A DNA stretch of 64,000 bases from Mycobacterium sp. 4858 (GTDB lineage: Bacteria; Actinomycetota; Actinomycetes; Mycobacteriales; Mycobacteriaceae): the NCBI RefSeq assembly GCF_900240975.1, contig NZ_LT968776.1, positions 1,302,001 to 1,366,000 on the forward strand, read 5' to 3'. Under the pieces are notes generated by a model. It made no database searches and was not told where the DNA came from. It saw only the letters and a list, made by a program, of their open reading frames with translations. Position numbers and translations under genes: made by a program. Below are positions 56,696 through 64,000 of this stretch, one piece after another (position 1 is the first letter of the stretch; the number at the start of each line of letters is the position of its first letter).

Positions 56696-57706
56696 CTAGT
56701 CGCCGACCTCGTGCGCCCGGTACTTGTGGGTACCCTCCATGTCGTCGATGATCGCGGCCTGTGCCTTCTGCGGCAGGGTGTGCAGAATCTCGCGCACCCG
56801 CGCCTGGCGGCGGGCGACGGCCTTGCGCTCCGGCATCCCGGGCGACGCGACGATCTGCGGCGGCACCCCTTCGATCTCCTCCACGCCGCCGGCGTGCTGG
56901 CCGGCTTCGAGGGCGGCCTGCTCTTCGGCCATGGTCGACTCGTCCTTTTCCTCGGACATGCCGATCGGCCCGATGCGGCGGCCGTTGAGGAACTGCCGCA
57001 CAACCGGCTCGTCACTGGTCAGCAGCACCTCGCGCGGGCCGAACATGACCAGCTTGCGCCGGAAGAGCATGCCCATGTTGTCCGGCACGGTGCGGGCGAT
57101 GTTGATGTTGTGCGTGACGATCAGGACGGTGGCGTCGATTTGGGCGTTGATGTCGAGGATGAGCTGGCTCAGGTAGGCGGTACGAACCGGGTCCAGACCC
57201 GAGTCGGGCTCGTCGCAGAGGATGATCTGCGGGTCCATCACCAGGGCGCGGGCCAGGCTGGCGCGCTTGCGCATACCGCCGGAGATCTCGCCGGGGAACT
57301 TCTTCTCGTCGCCCCCCAGGCCGACCATCGTCAGCTTCTCCATGACGATGTCACGGATCTCGCCTTCCTTCTTCTTGGTGTGCTCGCGCAGGGGGAAGGC
57401 GGCGTTGTCGAACAGGTTCATCGAACCGAACAGCGCGCCGTCCTGGAACATCACGCCGAACAGCGTGCGGATCTCGTAGAGCTCCTTGGCCGAGCACTGC
57501 AGGATGTCGGTGCCGTCGATGACGACCGAGCCGCGCTCCGGCCGCAGCAGGCCGATCAGGGACTTCAGGAACACCGATTTGCCGGTACCCGACGGCCCCA
57601 GCAGGACGCTGACCTCCCCGGCGGGGATCTCCAGCGTCACGTCTTCCCAAATCCTGGAGGATCCGAAGGACTTCGTGAGGCCGTTCACCTCAATAGCGAC
57701 ACCCAT
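56696..57706 (-). CDS. mkl: ABC transporter ATPase Mkl/MceG of Mce systems
   Basis: The protein is 336 aa. ABC ATPase motifs are Walker A GPSGTGKS (residues 37-44), the signature ISGGMRKRASLARAL, and Walker B ILCDEPDSGLDP. It is of the MlaF type and has an extra C-terminal region of about 80 residues (MAEEQAALEAGQHAGGVEEI), as in MceG. In mycobacteria it powers Mce lipid import (cholesterol, fatty acids) together with YrbE permeases encoded elsewhere. Matches Rv0655. Confidence 0.94.
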   Translation of the reverse strand: MGVAIEVNGLTKSFGSSRIWEDVTLEIPAGEVSVLLGPSGTGKSVFLKSLIGLLRPERGSVVIDGTDILQCSAKELYEIRTLFGVMFQDGALFGSMNLFDNAAFPLREHTKKKEGEIRDIVMEKLTMVGLGGDEKKFPGEISGGMRKRASLARALVMDPQIILCDEPDSGLDPVRTAYLSQLILDINAQIDATVLIVTHNINIARTVPDNMGMLFRRKLVMFGPREVLLTSDEPVVRQFLNGRRIGPIGMSEEKDESTMAEEQAALEAGQHAGGVEEIEGVPPQIVASPGMPERKAVARRQARVREILHTLPQKAQAAIIDDMEGTHKYRAHEVGD

Positions 57707-57837
57707 GGGAGATCCTTCCGTCGACGCTCAAGCCCGCCACCTGCCCTTTTATGTGGCATGAGTCACTGTAGCGCACGCTTGCTACGCGGCATCAGGGTTG
57801 CGCGGCACAGCCGGCAAAAATTGGCTGACCTGAGATC

Positions 57838-57858
57838 CCGCCGCCGCCGGCGGCGGGT
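57838..57858 (-). terminator. Probable GC-rich terminator after the carotenoid oxygenase gene
   Basis: A 21-base palindrome, CCCGCCGCCG-C-CGGCGGCGGG, begins 18 bases after the oxygenase stop. It can form a hairpin with a short loop but has no T tract. Because GC-rich palindromes arise easily here, the call is moderate. Confidence 0.45.
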
Positions 57859-57875
57859 GTCCTATTCAACGCGCG

Positions 57876-59402
57876 TTAGCCAGCGGGCGCCCAGTTCCCA
57901 TGGAAGCCCATCGGCACCCGCTGCGGCAGGTGCACGGTAGCCACCGACTCGAGCGTCGCGGCGTCCAGCAACACCAGCTGGCCTTCGTCGCGGCCGCGGT
58001 GATACCCGTAGCCCATCAGGATGCCGTCGTCCTCGGCGCGTCCTTTCTGGGAGCGGGGGTTGGGCACGAAAGACATCTCGCCGAGCAAAAGGTCGGGGTC
58101 CAGCGGCGCGACCGCGCTGGATCCGGTGGCGTAGTCGTGCTTGTACAGCGCGGTCGACATCTCGGATGCCCCGCCGGAAAGATACCCACCGTCCACGCCG
58201 ACGGCGTAGCCGAACCGGTGCCGCCCACCCAGCAGGGCCTCGTTGATGCGGGGAAACTCCTGCGGCCGATCGTCGCGGCGCTCGCTGCTCACCGCACCGG
58301 TCGCCAGGTTGACGGTCCAGCGGTCCAGCGTTGGCCGGCTGTCGCCGGGACCGCGCAGGTCCCGATCGAACATCCGCGAATAGCGCACCACGTCGAGCAC
58401 CAAAACCTCGGTCCCGCCACGCATCTCGGAATAGGCGTTGAGCGGGTGGTAGACGTAACAGGGTTCGATATCGAACCAGCGGATGGCATCTTTGCCCGCG
58501 TTGCTCCCGCAGCCCTCGCGCGGCATGACCCCGATGCGCGCCGGGTAGTTCGCATCCCAGCGGTAGGGCATCCGGTTGATCGGCTGCCGATTGCGGTTCA
58601 TCATCGTTGCGAGCGGGCTGGGGATCCGGACGCGGCCAAGCACCGATTGCGCCACCAGCCGCGCCGGCGCACTGAGCGGGCGGGGCACCTTAACCGGAGC
58701 GATCTGGATCGGGTCAAACGTCACCGGCAGGTCGTAGATCACCACGTATTTGTCGGTCAGGGAGAAGTCGTGCATCATCGGCGACCCGCTCACCTCGATG
58801 TCGACGGTGCGCCGCGCTCGTCCGTGGGTGTCGATCACGGAGTACTGCACCGTCCGCCCGCGGGTGAACGCATAAGACACCGCGTGCAATTCACCGGTGC
58901 GGGGATCGGCGTGCGGATGGGCGGTGTAGCCACCGAACAGAGTGCCGTCGAAGTCGCATGTCCCGAGGGTGTCCAGCTCGTCGGTAAGCCGGTAGTTCGC
59001 GCCGCCCCCCTCGACCAGTGCCAGCGTTTGTCCGGCGTGCATCAGCACATTGGTGTTGGGGCCAACCGACAGCATTCCGGCCCGCGGGTCCAGTCCGGTG
59101 GGTGCCGGCTCCCCCAGCACATCGCATACCCGCGCGGTGCGCACCCAGCGGTTGCGGTACCAGCAGGCCTTCCCGTCGCGCAGCGCCACCCCGTGCACCA
59201 TTCCGTCGCCGGAGAACCAGTGATAGGTGGCGGGATCGACCTCCGCGACGGGGTTGGGGCCATTGCGCAGATAGCGCCCGTCGAGGTGCTGCGGGATGTG
59301 GCCGGTGACCTCCAGATCGGTCGCGGTCACCTCGGCGCCCACCGGCGCCAGGAAACCCTCGAGATACGGATTCCGGGACCGGGTGGTCTGCGCAGAGGTC
59401 AT
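57876..59402 (-). CDS. Carotenoid cleavage oxygenase
   Basis: The protein is 508 aa. Typical features include YLRNGPNPVAEVDPATYHWF, the iron-binding histidines in TAHPHADPRTGELHAVSY and MMHDFSLTDKYVVIYDLP, a third in YHPLNAYSE, and the last in MGFHGNWAP at the C-terminus. The family oxidatively cleaves carotenoids or apocarotenals with Fe(II) and O2; the M. tuberculosis homologue Rv0654 is reported to do so. A TetR regulator is divergent across a palindromic operator. Confidence 0.94.
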   Translation of the reverse strand: MTSAQTTRSRNPYLEGFLAPVGAEVTATDLEVTGHIPQHLDGRYLRNGPNPVAEVDPATYHWFSGDGMVHGVALRDGKACWYRNRWVRTARVCDVLGEPAPTGLDPRAGMLSVGPNTNVLMHAGQTLALVEGGGANYRLTDELDTLGTCDFDGTLFGGYTAHPHADPRTGELHAVSYAFTRGRTVQYSVIDTHGRARRTVDIEVSGSPMMHDFSLTDKYVVIYDLPVTFDPIQIAPVKVPRPLSAPARLVAQSVLGRVRIPSPLATMMNRNRQPINRMPYRWDANYPARIGVMPREGCGSNAGKDAIRWFDIEPCYVYHPLNAYSEMRGGTEVLVLDVVRYSRMFDRDLRGPGDSRPTLDRWTVNLATGAVSSERRDDRPQEFPRINEALLGGRHRFGYAVGVDGGYLSGGASEMSTALYKHDYATGSSAVAPLDPDLLLGEMSFVPNPRSQKGRAEDDGILMGYGYHRGRDEGQLVLLDAATLESVATVHLPQRVPMGFHGNWAPAG

Positions 59403-59414
59403 CGCTGAGCTCCT

Positions 59415-59438
59415 ATAACATTGTTATTTCGCTGTTAT
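59415..59438. promoter_or_regulatory. TetR operator between carotenoid oxygenase and regulator
   Basis: ATAACATTGTTAT (59415-59427) is a perfect 13-bp odd-centred palindrome, and the half-site TGTTAT is repeated 11 bp further on (59433-59438). It is markedly AT-rich for this genome and lies 12 bases from the oxygenase start, where a repressor would block transcription. Confidence 0.65.
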
Positions 59439-59473
59439 TGGCAACCTACGCCCCCGATGAGAAGATGACAAGG

Positions 59474-60151
59474 ATGACTTCGCAGACTCAGCGCAGCGTT
59501 CGTGACGAGATGGTGCACGCCGCCGTCGGCCTGCTCGACGAGCAGGGGCCCGACGCGCTGCAGACCCGAAGGGTGGCCGGCGCGGCCGGGACCTCGACGA
59601 TGGCGGTGTACACCCATTTCGGCGGGATGCGGGGCCTGATCGCCGAGGTCGCCCAGGAGGGCCTGCGGCAGTTCGACGCCGCGCTGTCGGTACCCCGGAC
59701 CGACGACCCGGTGGCCGATCTGTTCGCCACCGCCGCGGCCTATCGGCGATACGCCATCGAGCGCCCCCACATGTACCGACTGATGTTCGGCAGCACCAGC
59801 GCGCACGGCATCAACGCACCCGCGGGCAACATCTTGACCCTGACGGTCACCGAGATCGAGCAGCACATCCCCAGCTTCGCGCACGTGGTACGCGCGGTGC
59901 AGCGGTCCGTACAGGCGGGACGAATCACCGTGTGCTCGGGCGCAGACGACAGGACCCTGGTGGCCACGGCCGCCCAGTTCTGGGCGCTGGTGCACGGGTT
60001 CGTGATGCTGGAACTGGCCGGGCACTACGGCGACGACGGCGCTGCCGTCGCACAGGTGCTCGGCTCGATGGAATCGAAATTTCTTGTTGCTTTGGGGGAT
60101 TCACCCGAGCGGGTTGCCCAGTCGCAGCGCTCGGCGGCGCGCGCGGGCTGA
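59474..60151 (+). CDS. TetR-family regulator, probably of the carotenoid oxygenase
   Basis: The protein is 225 aa from the ATG at 59474; in-frame starts at 59438 (TTG) and 59465 (ATG) are possible. The HTH is clear: VRDEMVHAAVGLLDEQGPDA, then RRVAGAAGTSTMAVYTHFGG. The C-terminal domain contains RRYAIERPHMYRLMFGSTSA, the TetR_C WHG type. It is divergent from the carotenoid oxygenase and converges with rplL across a terminator. Matches Rv0653c. Confidence 0.88.
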   Translation: MTSQTQRSVRDEMVHAAVGLLDEQGPDALQTRRVAGAAGTSTMAVYTHFGGMRGLIAEVAQEGLRQFDAALSVPRTDDPVADLFATAAAYRRYAIERPHMYRLMFGSTSAHGINAPAGNILTLTVTEIEQHIPSFAHVVRAVQRSVQAGRITVCSGADDRTLVATAAQFWALVHGFVMLELAGHYGDDGAAVAQVLGSMESKFLVALGDSPERVAQSQRSAARAG

Positions 60152-60156
60152 GCACA

Positions 60157-60200
60157 CGAAGACCCCCGGAACCTGCCCTGGGCGGTTCCGGGGGTCTTCG
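60157..60200. terminator. Bidirectional terminator between rplL and the TetR gene
   Basis: A 17-bp perfect stem: CGAAGACCCCCGGAACC (60157-60173) and GGTTCCGGGGGTCTTCG (60184-60200), loop of ten bases. It lies 5 bases after the TetR stop and 9 bases after the rplL stop, so it can serve both convergent transcripts. Confidence 0.85.
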
Positions 60201-60209
60201 CGAAATGAA

Positions 60210-60602
60210 CTACTTGACGGTGACGGTGGCGCCGGCGGCCTCCAGCTTGGCCTTGGCCTCCTCGGCGGCCTCCTTGGCGACCTTCTCCAGCAGCGGCTTG
60301 GGCGCGCCGTCGACCAGGTCCTTGGCCTCCTTGAGGCCCAGGCCGGACACGATCTCGCGGACGACCTTGATGACGCCGATCTTCTTTTCGCCGGCGGCCT
60401 CGAGGATGACGTCGAACTCGGACTGCTCCTCGGCGGCCTCGGCGGGCGCGCCACCGGCGGCCGGGCCGGCCGCGGCGACGGCGACCGGAGCGGCCGCGGT
60501 GACCTCGAAGGTCTCCTCGAACTTCTTGACGAAGTCGGAGAGCTCCAAGAGGGTCATTTCCTTGAAGGCGTCGAGCAGGTCGTCGGTGGACATTTTCGCC
60601 AT
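60210..60602 (-). CDS. rplL: 50S ribosomal protein L7/L12
   Basis: The protein is 130 aa. The N-terminal dimerisation part ([20 protein letters not shown]), the Ala/Gly/Pro hinge and the C-terminal factor-binding domain ([20 protein letters not shown]) are complete. L7/L12 dimers form the stalk that recruits EF-Tu and EF-G. It lies 36 bases after rplJ, and a bidirectional terminator follows. Confidence 0.98.
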   Translation of the reverse strand: MAKMSTDDLLDAFKEMTLLELSDFVKKFEETFEVTAAAPVAVAAAGPAAGGAPAEAAEEQSEFDVILEAAGEKKIGVIKVVREIVSGLGLKEAKDLVDGAPKPLLEKVAKEAAEEAKAKLEAAGATVTVK

Positions 60603-60638
60603 GGTGTGTGGGTCCTTCCTAATTTCGGCGGTTGGGGG

Positions 60639-61271
60639 TTATTCGGCTTCGGCCGGGGTTTCCGGGGCCTCGGTGGGTGTTTCCGAAGCTGGTTCTGGGG
60701 CGGCTTCCGCGGCGGGCTCCGCCGCGGCTGCCGGTTCCGCGGCGGCCGCGGGGCCTTCTGCGGCCTTCTTTTCCTGCAGGGCCGCGGCGAGGCGGGCGAT
60801 CTGCGAGGCGGGGGCGTTGAACAGGCCGGCCGCCTTGGCGAGGTTGCCCTTCATCGCGCCGGCCAGCTTGGCCAGCAGCACCTCGCGCGACTCCAGGTCG
60901 GCGATGCGCTCAACCTCGGCGACCGTCAGCGCGCGGCCGTCCATGTAGCCGCCCTTGATGACCAGCGCCTTGTTGTCCTTGGCGAAGGTCTTGATGGCCT
61001 TGGCGGCGTCGACCGGCTCCCCGGTGACGAACGCGATGGCGGTGGGCCCGGCGAACAGCTCGTCGAGGCCTTCCACGCCCGCCTCGGACGCCGCCCGCTT
61101 GATCAGCGTGTTCTTGGCCACCGAGTAGGTGGCCGACCCGCTGAGCGACCGGCGCAGCTCGGCCAGGTTGGCCACGGTCAGACCGCGATACTCGGTGATC
61201 AGGGTCGCGGTCGCCTCCCTGAACTGCTCGGCGATGTCTGCAACGGCGGTGGCTTTGTCAGCCCTGGCCAT
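60639..61271 (-). CDS. rplJ: 50S ribosomal protein L10
   Basis: The protein is 210 aa. The first 175 residues are standard L10 ([20 protein letters not shown], then [20 protein letters not shown]). The C-terminal tail of about 35 residues is a low-complexity run of Ala, Glu and Pro, extending past the L7/L12-binding helix; I recall M. tuberculosis L10 as 178 aa, so the tail is longer here. L10 anchors L7/L12 dimers. The leader contains an L10-type regulatory RNA. Confidence 0.97.
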   Translation of the reverse strand: MARADKATAVADIAEQFREATATLITEYRGLTVANLAELRRSLSGSATYSVAKNTLIKRAASEAGVEGLDELFAGPTAIAFVTGEPVDAAKAIKTFAKDNKALVIKGGYMDGRALTVAEVERIADLESREVLLAKLAGAMKGNLAKAAGLFNAPASQIARLAAALQEKKAAEGPAAAAEPAAAAEPAAEAAPEPASETPTEAPETPAEAE

Positions 61272-61485
61272 GCGTACCTCCTGAAGTGAAAGCCATGCGA
61301 CGTGTCGTCTGCGATCACCGAAGGAACGGCTGGAAACGAAGTACGCCCCGGCGCAGGATGCGGCCGGGGCGTGAAGAAGACGCCGGCGCGTGCCGGCGCT
61401 GCTGCCTCGTCCTCCTGCGTGGGCCGCCGGGATGCTCCCGGACCTTCAACCGATTTCTCGGTGACCGACGGTCTTCGGTGGATCG
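61272..61485 (-). promoter_or_regulatory. Long structured leader of rplJ-rplL (L10-type leader)
   Basis: The region of about 210 bases between predicted start and rplJ can form at least two GC-rich hairpins: ACGCCCCGGC/GCCGGGGCGT (61343-61352 with 61363-61372) and CGCCGGC/GCCGGCG (61381-61387 with 61392-61398). The second is followed by TCTTCTTC in the transcript, like an attenuator. The stretch around GGTTGAAGGTCCGG and GAGGCAGCAG resembles the L10-binding leader class. No covariance search was possible. Confidence 0.55.
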
Positions 61486-61491
61486 GCCACC

Positions 61492-61521
61492 AGGATAGCC
61501 CGGCTAGACCCGTTCGACCAA
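61492..61521 (-). promoter_or_regulatory. Predicted promoter of rplJ-rplL
   Basis: On the minus strand, TTGGTC (61516-61521), an 18-base spacer and TATCCT (61492-61497). The start is expected near 61485, followed by the structured leader. The -35 resembles those of rpsJ and rplN (TTTGG core). Confidence 0.6.
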
Positions 61522-61541
61522 AACGGCGGGCGTCGGGGTGG

Positions 61542-62456
61542 TCAGCCGAGGCTCGCCAGCCGGGCGGCGCCGACCAGCCCCGCGTCGCCGCCCAGTTCGG
61601 CGGGCAGCACCCGCAGACCGGCCAGAAAGTCCAGCCTGGCGTACTCGGCCAGTTTCTCCCGCAACGGGTCGAAGAGCAGGCGCCCGGAGTTGGCCACGCC
61701 TCCCCCGATGACGACCACGTCGATGTCGCAGACGGCGCCGACCGAGGCGATCATCGCCGCCAACGCGGTGGCCCCCCGGCGAAACGCCCGTTGCGCCACC
61801 GGCTCCCCGCCTGCCGCGGCGGCGGCCAGGTCACGGGCGCCGCCGGGCGGCGGCGCCGCCCAACCGTTGGCCCGCGCCCAGCGCACCATCGACGGTCCCG
61901 ACGCGATGGCCTCGACGCAGCCGCGGCCGCCGCACACGCAGGGCGGACCACCGTCCTCCACCACCACGTGCCCGACGTGGCCCGCGTTGCCGGTGCGGCC
62001 GGTGTAGGGGACGCCGCCGAGCACCAGCCCGCCGCCCACCCCGGTGGACACCACCATGCCCAGCAGGAAGGCCGCGCCGCGACCCGCACCGCGCCAGTGC
62101 TCCCCCAGCGCCATGCACAGGCCGTCGCCGGCCAGCCGCACGGGCACGCCCGGCACCGCGGCCGCCACCCGGTCGCGCAGCGGGAAGCCCTGCCACCCTC
62201 CGATGTTGATGGGGCTGACGGTTCCGCCGTGCAGGTCGATGGGGCCGGCCGAGCCGATGCCGACGGCGCCGACCGCGCCGTCGGCCGCCCGCAGCGCGTC
62301 GGCGATCGTCGCGTCGACCGCCGCCCAGACCTGCTCGGCCGCACCACGGCTCGGCGTGGGCCGGACAACGGTGTGCACCAGCACGCCGTCGGGGTCGGCG
62401 AGGCCGGCGGCGATCTTGGTGCCGCCGATGTCCAGGCAGAGGGTGAGCGCGGTCAT
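61542..62456 (-). CDS. ROK-family sugar kinase
   Basis: The protein is 304 aa. The ATP-binding DIGGTKIAAGLA lies at residues 9-20, the second phosphate motif is GVGGGLVLGG, and the ROK zinc motif CVCGGRGCVE is complete. NAGHVGH contains the ligand His. It probably phosphorylates a hexose such as glucose; Rv0650 is the positional homologue. The start overlaps the preceding SurA-like gene, so it belongs to the mannosidase operon. Confidence 0.9.
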   Translation of the reverse strand: MTALTLCLDIGGTKIAAGLADPDGVLVHTVVRPTPSRGAAEQVWAAVDATIADALRAADGAVGAVGIGSAGPIDLHGGTVSPINIGGWQGFPLRDRVAAAVPGVPVRLAGDGLCMALGEHWRGAGRGAAFLLGMVVSTGVGGGLVLGGVPYTGRTGNAGHVGHVVVEDGGPPCVCGGRGCVEAIASGPSMVRWARANGWAAPPPGGARDLAAAAAGGEPVAQRAFRRGATALAAMIASVGAVCDIDVVVIGGGVANSGRLLFDPLREKLAEYARLDFLAGLRVLPAELGGDAGLVGAARLASLG

Positions 62457-63067
62457 CAGTGGCGGTGGACGTTGTCGGGTTGGCGGGGGTCGCCGGGATG
62501 CTCGTAGCCCGGGGCGAGGCACACCAGCTCGGCTCGCCGCGCGTCCAGCCAGACGCGGAAGGCACGTCGGCGCGCGGCGCCCCGCAGATGGTCGGCGATC
62601 GCCGGCCGCACGTCGTCCAGCGGCGGCCCGACCGGCGCCGGGGCGCGCCAGCCGTGCCGGTCGCGGCGCGGCTCGGCGAATCGCAGCGGGTTGCGGGCGT
62701 GATAGGCGGCCACCTCCTCGTCGGTGACGCACACCGCGGCGGTCACGTCGGCAAATAGCGCCCGCGCGCGGGGATCGGCCAGCACCGCCGCGGCGACGCT
62801 GCCCAGCTCCAGGCGGGCCGTCGCGTCGGGCAGCAGTTCGGCCTCGCCGGGCGCGCCCCGCCCCGTCAGGCCGCGCGCGTCGGCCTCGGCGGCGACCACC
62901 CGCTCGGTGACGATCAGTTGGGTCAGCCAGCGCCGGAGTTGACGCCCCTCCCCGGTGCCGCCGGGCGGCAACGCGGTCGCGCCGGGCCCGCCGCGCAGCC
63001 GCGCCTCGGCGGCGTCGACCTCGTCGACACCGACCGGGACCCCGGCAACCGTCGCGACCACGCTCAT
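62456..63067 (-). CDS. SurA/PpiC-N-like protein of unknown function
   Basis: The protein is 203 aa from the ATG at 63067, overlapping the mannosidase stop (ATGA). It begins MSVVATVAGVPVGVDEVDAA and includes RRWLTQLIVTERVVAAEADA and VTDEEVAAYHARNPLRFAEP. These match the helical N-domain of SurA-like peptidyl-prolyl isomerases. No catalytic parvulin domain, signal peptide or membrane helix is visible. Its tight coupling between a mannosidase and a sugar kinase suggests a shared pathway, but its job is unclear. Confidence 0.7.
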   Translation of the reverse strand: MSVVATVAGVPVGVDEVDAAEARLRGGPGATALPPGGTGEGRQLRRWLTQLIVTERVVAAEADARGLTGRGAPGEAELLPDATARLELGSVAAAVLADPRARALFADVTAAVCVTDEEVAAYHARNPLRFAEPRRDRHGWRAPAPVGPPLDDVRPAIADHLRGAARRRAFRVWLDARRAELVCLAPGYEHPGDPRQPDNVHRH

Positions 63068-64000
63068 GTCACGGTCACCCGCACGGCCGGGGAGTAGAGC
63101 AGCCGGCCGGCGCAGCCGACCCGGATCAGCGCCCACCACTGGCCGGGCTCCAGCCAGGCCGGAGGGCGCACGTCGAAGCCGAGGTCCGCGGCGCCGTGGG
63201 CGGGCAGCACCGCGCCCACCGCGGCGGGACCCAGCCATTCCCACGTCCCCCACGGACTGATCAGGTGCGCTTCCAGCGCCAGGTCCGCCCCGGCGTGGCT
63301 GGCGACCCGGAGGGTCAGCGCCGCCGTATCGCCGGCGGTCACCTCGACGTCGCCCGGGCCTTCGAGGAGATAGAACGGCTCCGCGCCGGCGGGCGCGCCG
63401 ACCTCGATGACGCACACGTCCTCGACCACCTGCCGCCACGCGGCCGGGACCTCCGCCCCGGCGAGGCGAAGCTGGGCGCGGACCGGGTACAGGCCGGGCC
63501 CGGCGGTGGCGGGCACCGACACCGCCACGTCGGCCTCGCGGTAGTCGCCGCCGCGCAGCGTGACGGGCAGCTCGTCGGGCTTCGCCGACCAGCCGTCCGG
63601 GCACACCAGCGTCACCGTTGCGGTCAGGGCGGCATCGCTGCAGTCGCTGGCCGCGGTGAGCCGCAGGGCGACCTCCTCGCCCGGTTCGGCGGCGGCCCGC
63701 GTGGGGTGCAGATGGGCGACGGCCGGCAGCCCGCCGAGCGGCGCGGGTCCCCGGTTGTGCAGCCAGTAGCGCGCGTAGAGCGGCTGGGCGGCTTCGGCGT
63801 GCGTGGCCGGCGCGCCGGCCGCCGTCACCGCCCGGGGCGCCTCGAACCGCGCCAGCACCGTGGCCACCCGATAGCCGTGCAGGTCGAGCGGGCGGTGGCC
63901 GTCGCGCGGGGTTTCGAGGAGATCGGCGTCGCGGAATCCGCTGACCTCGGCGACGTCGGAGCCGATCACCACGCCGGCCCCCGCCCCCGTCGTTTCCACC
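63064..64000 (-). CDS. Alpha-mannosidase-type glycosidase (C-terminal part; continues past the right edge)
   Basis: Only the last 312 residues are present; the N-terminus lies beyond position 64000. The sequence forms beta-sandwich repeats typical of the C-terminus of long mycobacterial alpha-mannosidases (Rv0648 position, over 1200 aa): YRVATVLARFEAPRAVTAAG near the boundary of the glycoside-hydrolase 38 C-terminal domain, then two NEW3-like domains (HPTRAAAEPGEEVALRLTAA and DVEVTAGDTAALTLRVASHA). Catalytic residues would be in the missing part. It is the start of an operon with the SurA-like and ROK genes. Confidence 0.8.
   Translation of the reverse strand, partial: VETTGAGAGVVIGSDVAEVSGFRDADLLETPRDGHRPLDLHGYRVATVLARFEAPRAVTAAGAPATHAEAAQPLYARYWLHNRGPAPLGGLPAVAHLHPTRAAAEPGEEVALRLTAASDCSDAALTATVTLVCPDGWSAKPDELPVTLRGGDYREADVAVSVPATAGPGLYPVRAQLRLAGAEVPAAWRQVVEDVCVIEVGAPAGAEPFYLLEGPGDVEVTAGDTAALTLRVASHAGADLALEAHLISPWGTWEWLGPAAVGAVLPAHGAADLGFDVRPPAWLEPGQWWALIRVGCAGRLLYSPAVRVTVT

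Overview
The window is a high-GC actinobacterial chromosome segment. Gene content and order identify it as Mycobacterium, most likely a slow grower. It holds the ribosomal-protein, EF-Tu/EF-G and RNA polymerase (rpoBC) region plus a complete mycofactocin cluster, a PE-family protein, a 13E12-family HNH protein, Mkl/MceG, LpqP and FadE8. The order matches the M. tuberculosis Rv0648-Rv0723 region read in reverse, with local gains and losses. The Mycobacterium avium complex is a plausible placement but I cannot prove it. Almost all housekeeping genes lie on the minus strand, so transcription runs from high to low coordinates. Homologue names are from memory; no database was searched.

Layout from low to high coordinate. 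(1) 1-3829: spc operon rplN-rplX-rplE-rpsN-rpsH-rplF-rplR-rpsE-rpmD (rpmD cut by the edge) with its own promoter. (2) 3871-14027: a non-ribosomal block separating spc from S10. It holds DinB-like and secreted proteins, an HNH/13E12 protein with a LexA-type box and a displaced C-terminus, two DUF4436 membrane paralogues, the formylglycine-generating enzyme, an orphan PstS lipoprotein (the only plus-strand gene of the block), a small lipoprotein and arylsulfatase AtsA. (3) 14143-19929: S10 operon rpsJ-rplC-rplD-rplW-rplB-rpsS-rplV-rpsC-rplP-rpmC-rpsQ, with promoter and terminator. (4) 19968-22322: divergent TetR/MFS efflux pair with two operator copies. (5) 22323-31009: an odd convergent gap, then mycofactocin genes mftG-F-E-D-C-B-A, divergent mftR and a DUF2332 gene. 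(6) 31014-34769: FAD reductase, mycofactocin-associated SDR, SHOCT membrane protein and an orphan PE protein. (7) 34904-39475: str operon rpsL-rpsG-fusA-tuf. (8) 39487-48529: tandem repeats, a TetR gene, DUF3060 and DUF732 exported proteins, the fadE8-echA-paaX-echA lipid operon, lpqP, endonuclease IV and a RibD-type reductase. (9) 48621-56537: rpoB-rpoC with a 57-bp tandem duplication at the end of rpoC. (10) 56696-64000: mkl, carotenoid oxygenase with divergent TetR, rplJ-rplL with an L10-type leader, ROK kinase, SurA-like protein and the end of an alpha-mannosidase.

Themes. The window encodes much of the translation and transcription machinery, and its operons share recognisable SigA-like promoters. 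The rpsJ and rplN promoters share spacing and the first 12 transcribed bases. AtsA needs the nearby FGE to make its active-site formylglycine. The mycofactocin genes make a ribosomally derived redox cofactor used by the adjacent SDR type. RpsL K43/K88 and the RpoB rifampicin region are wild type. I found no tRNA, rRNA, CRISPR array or insertion sequence.
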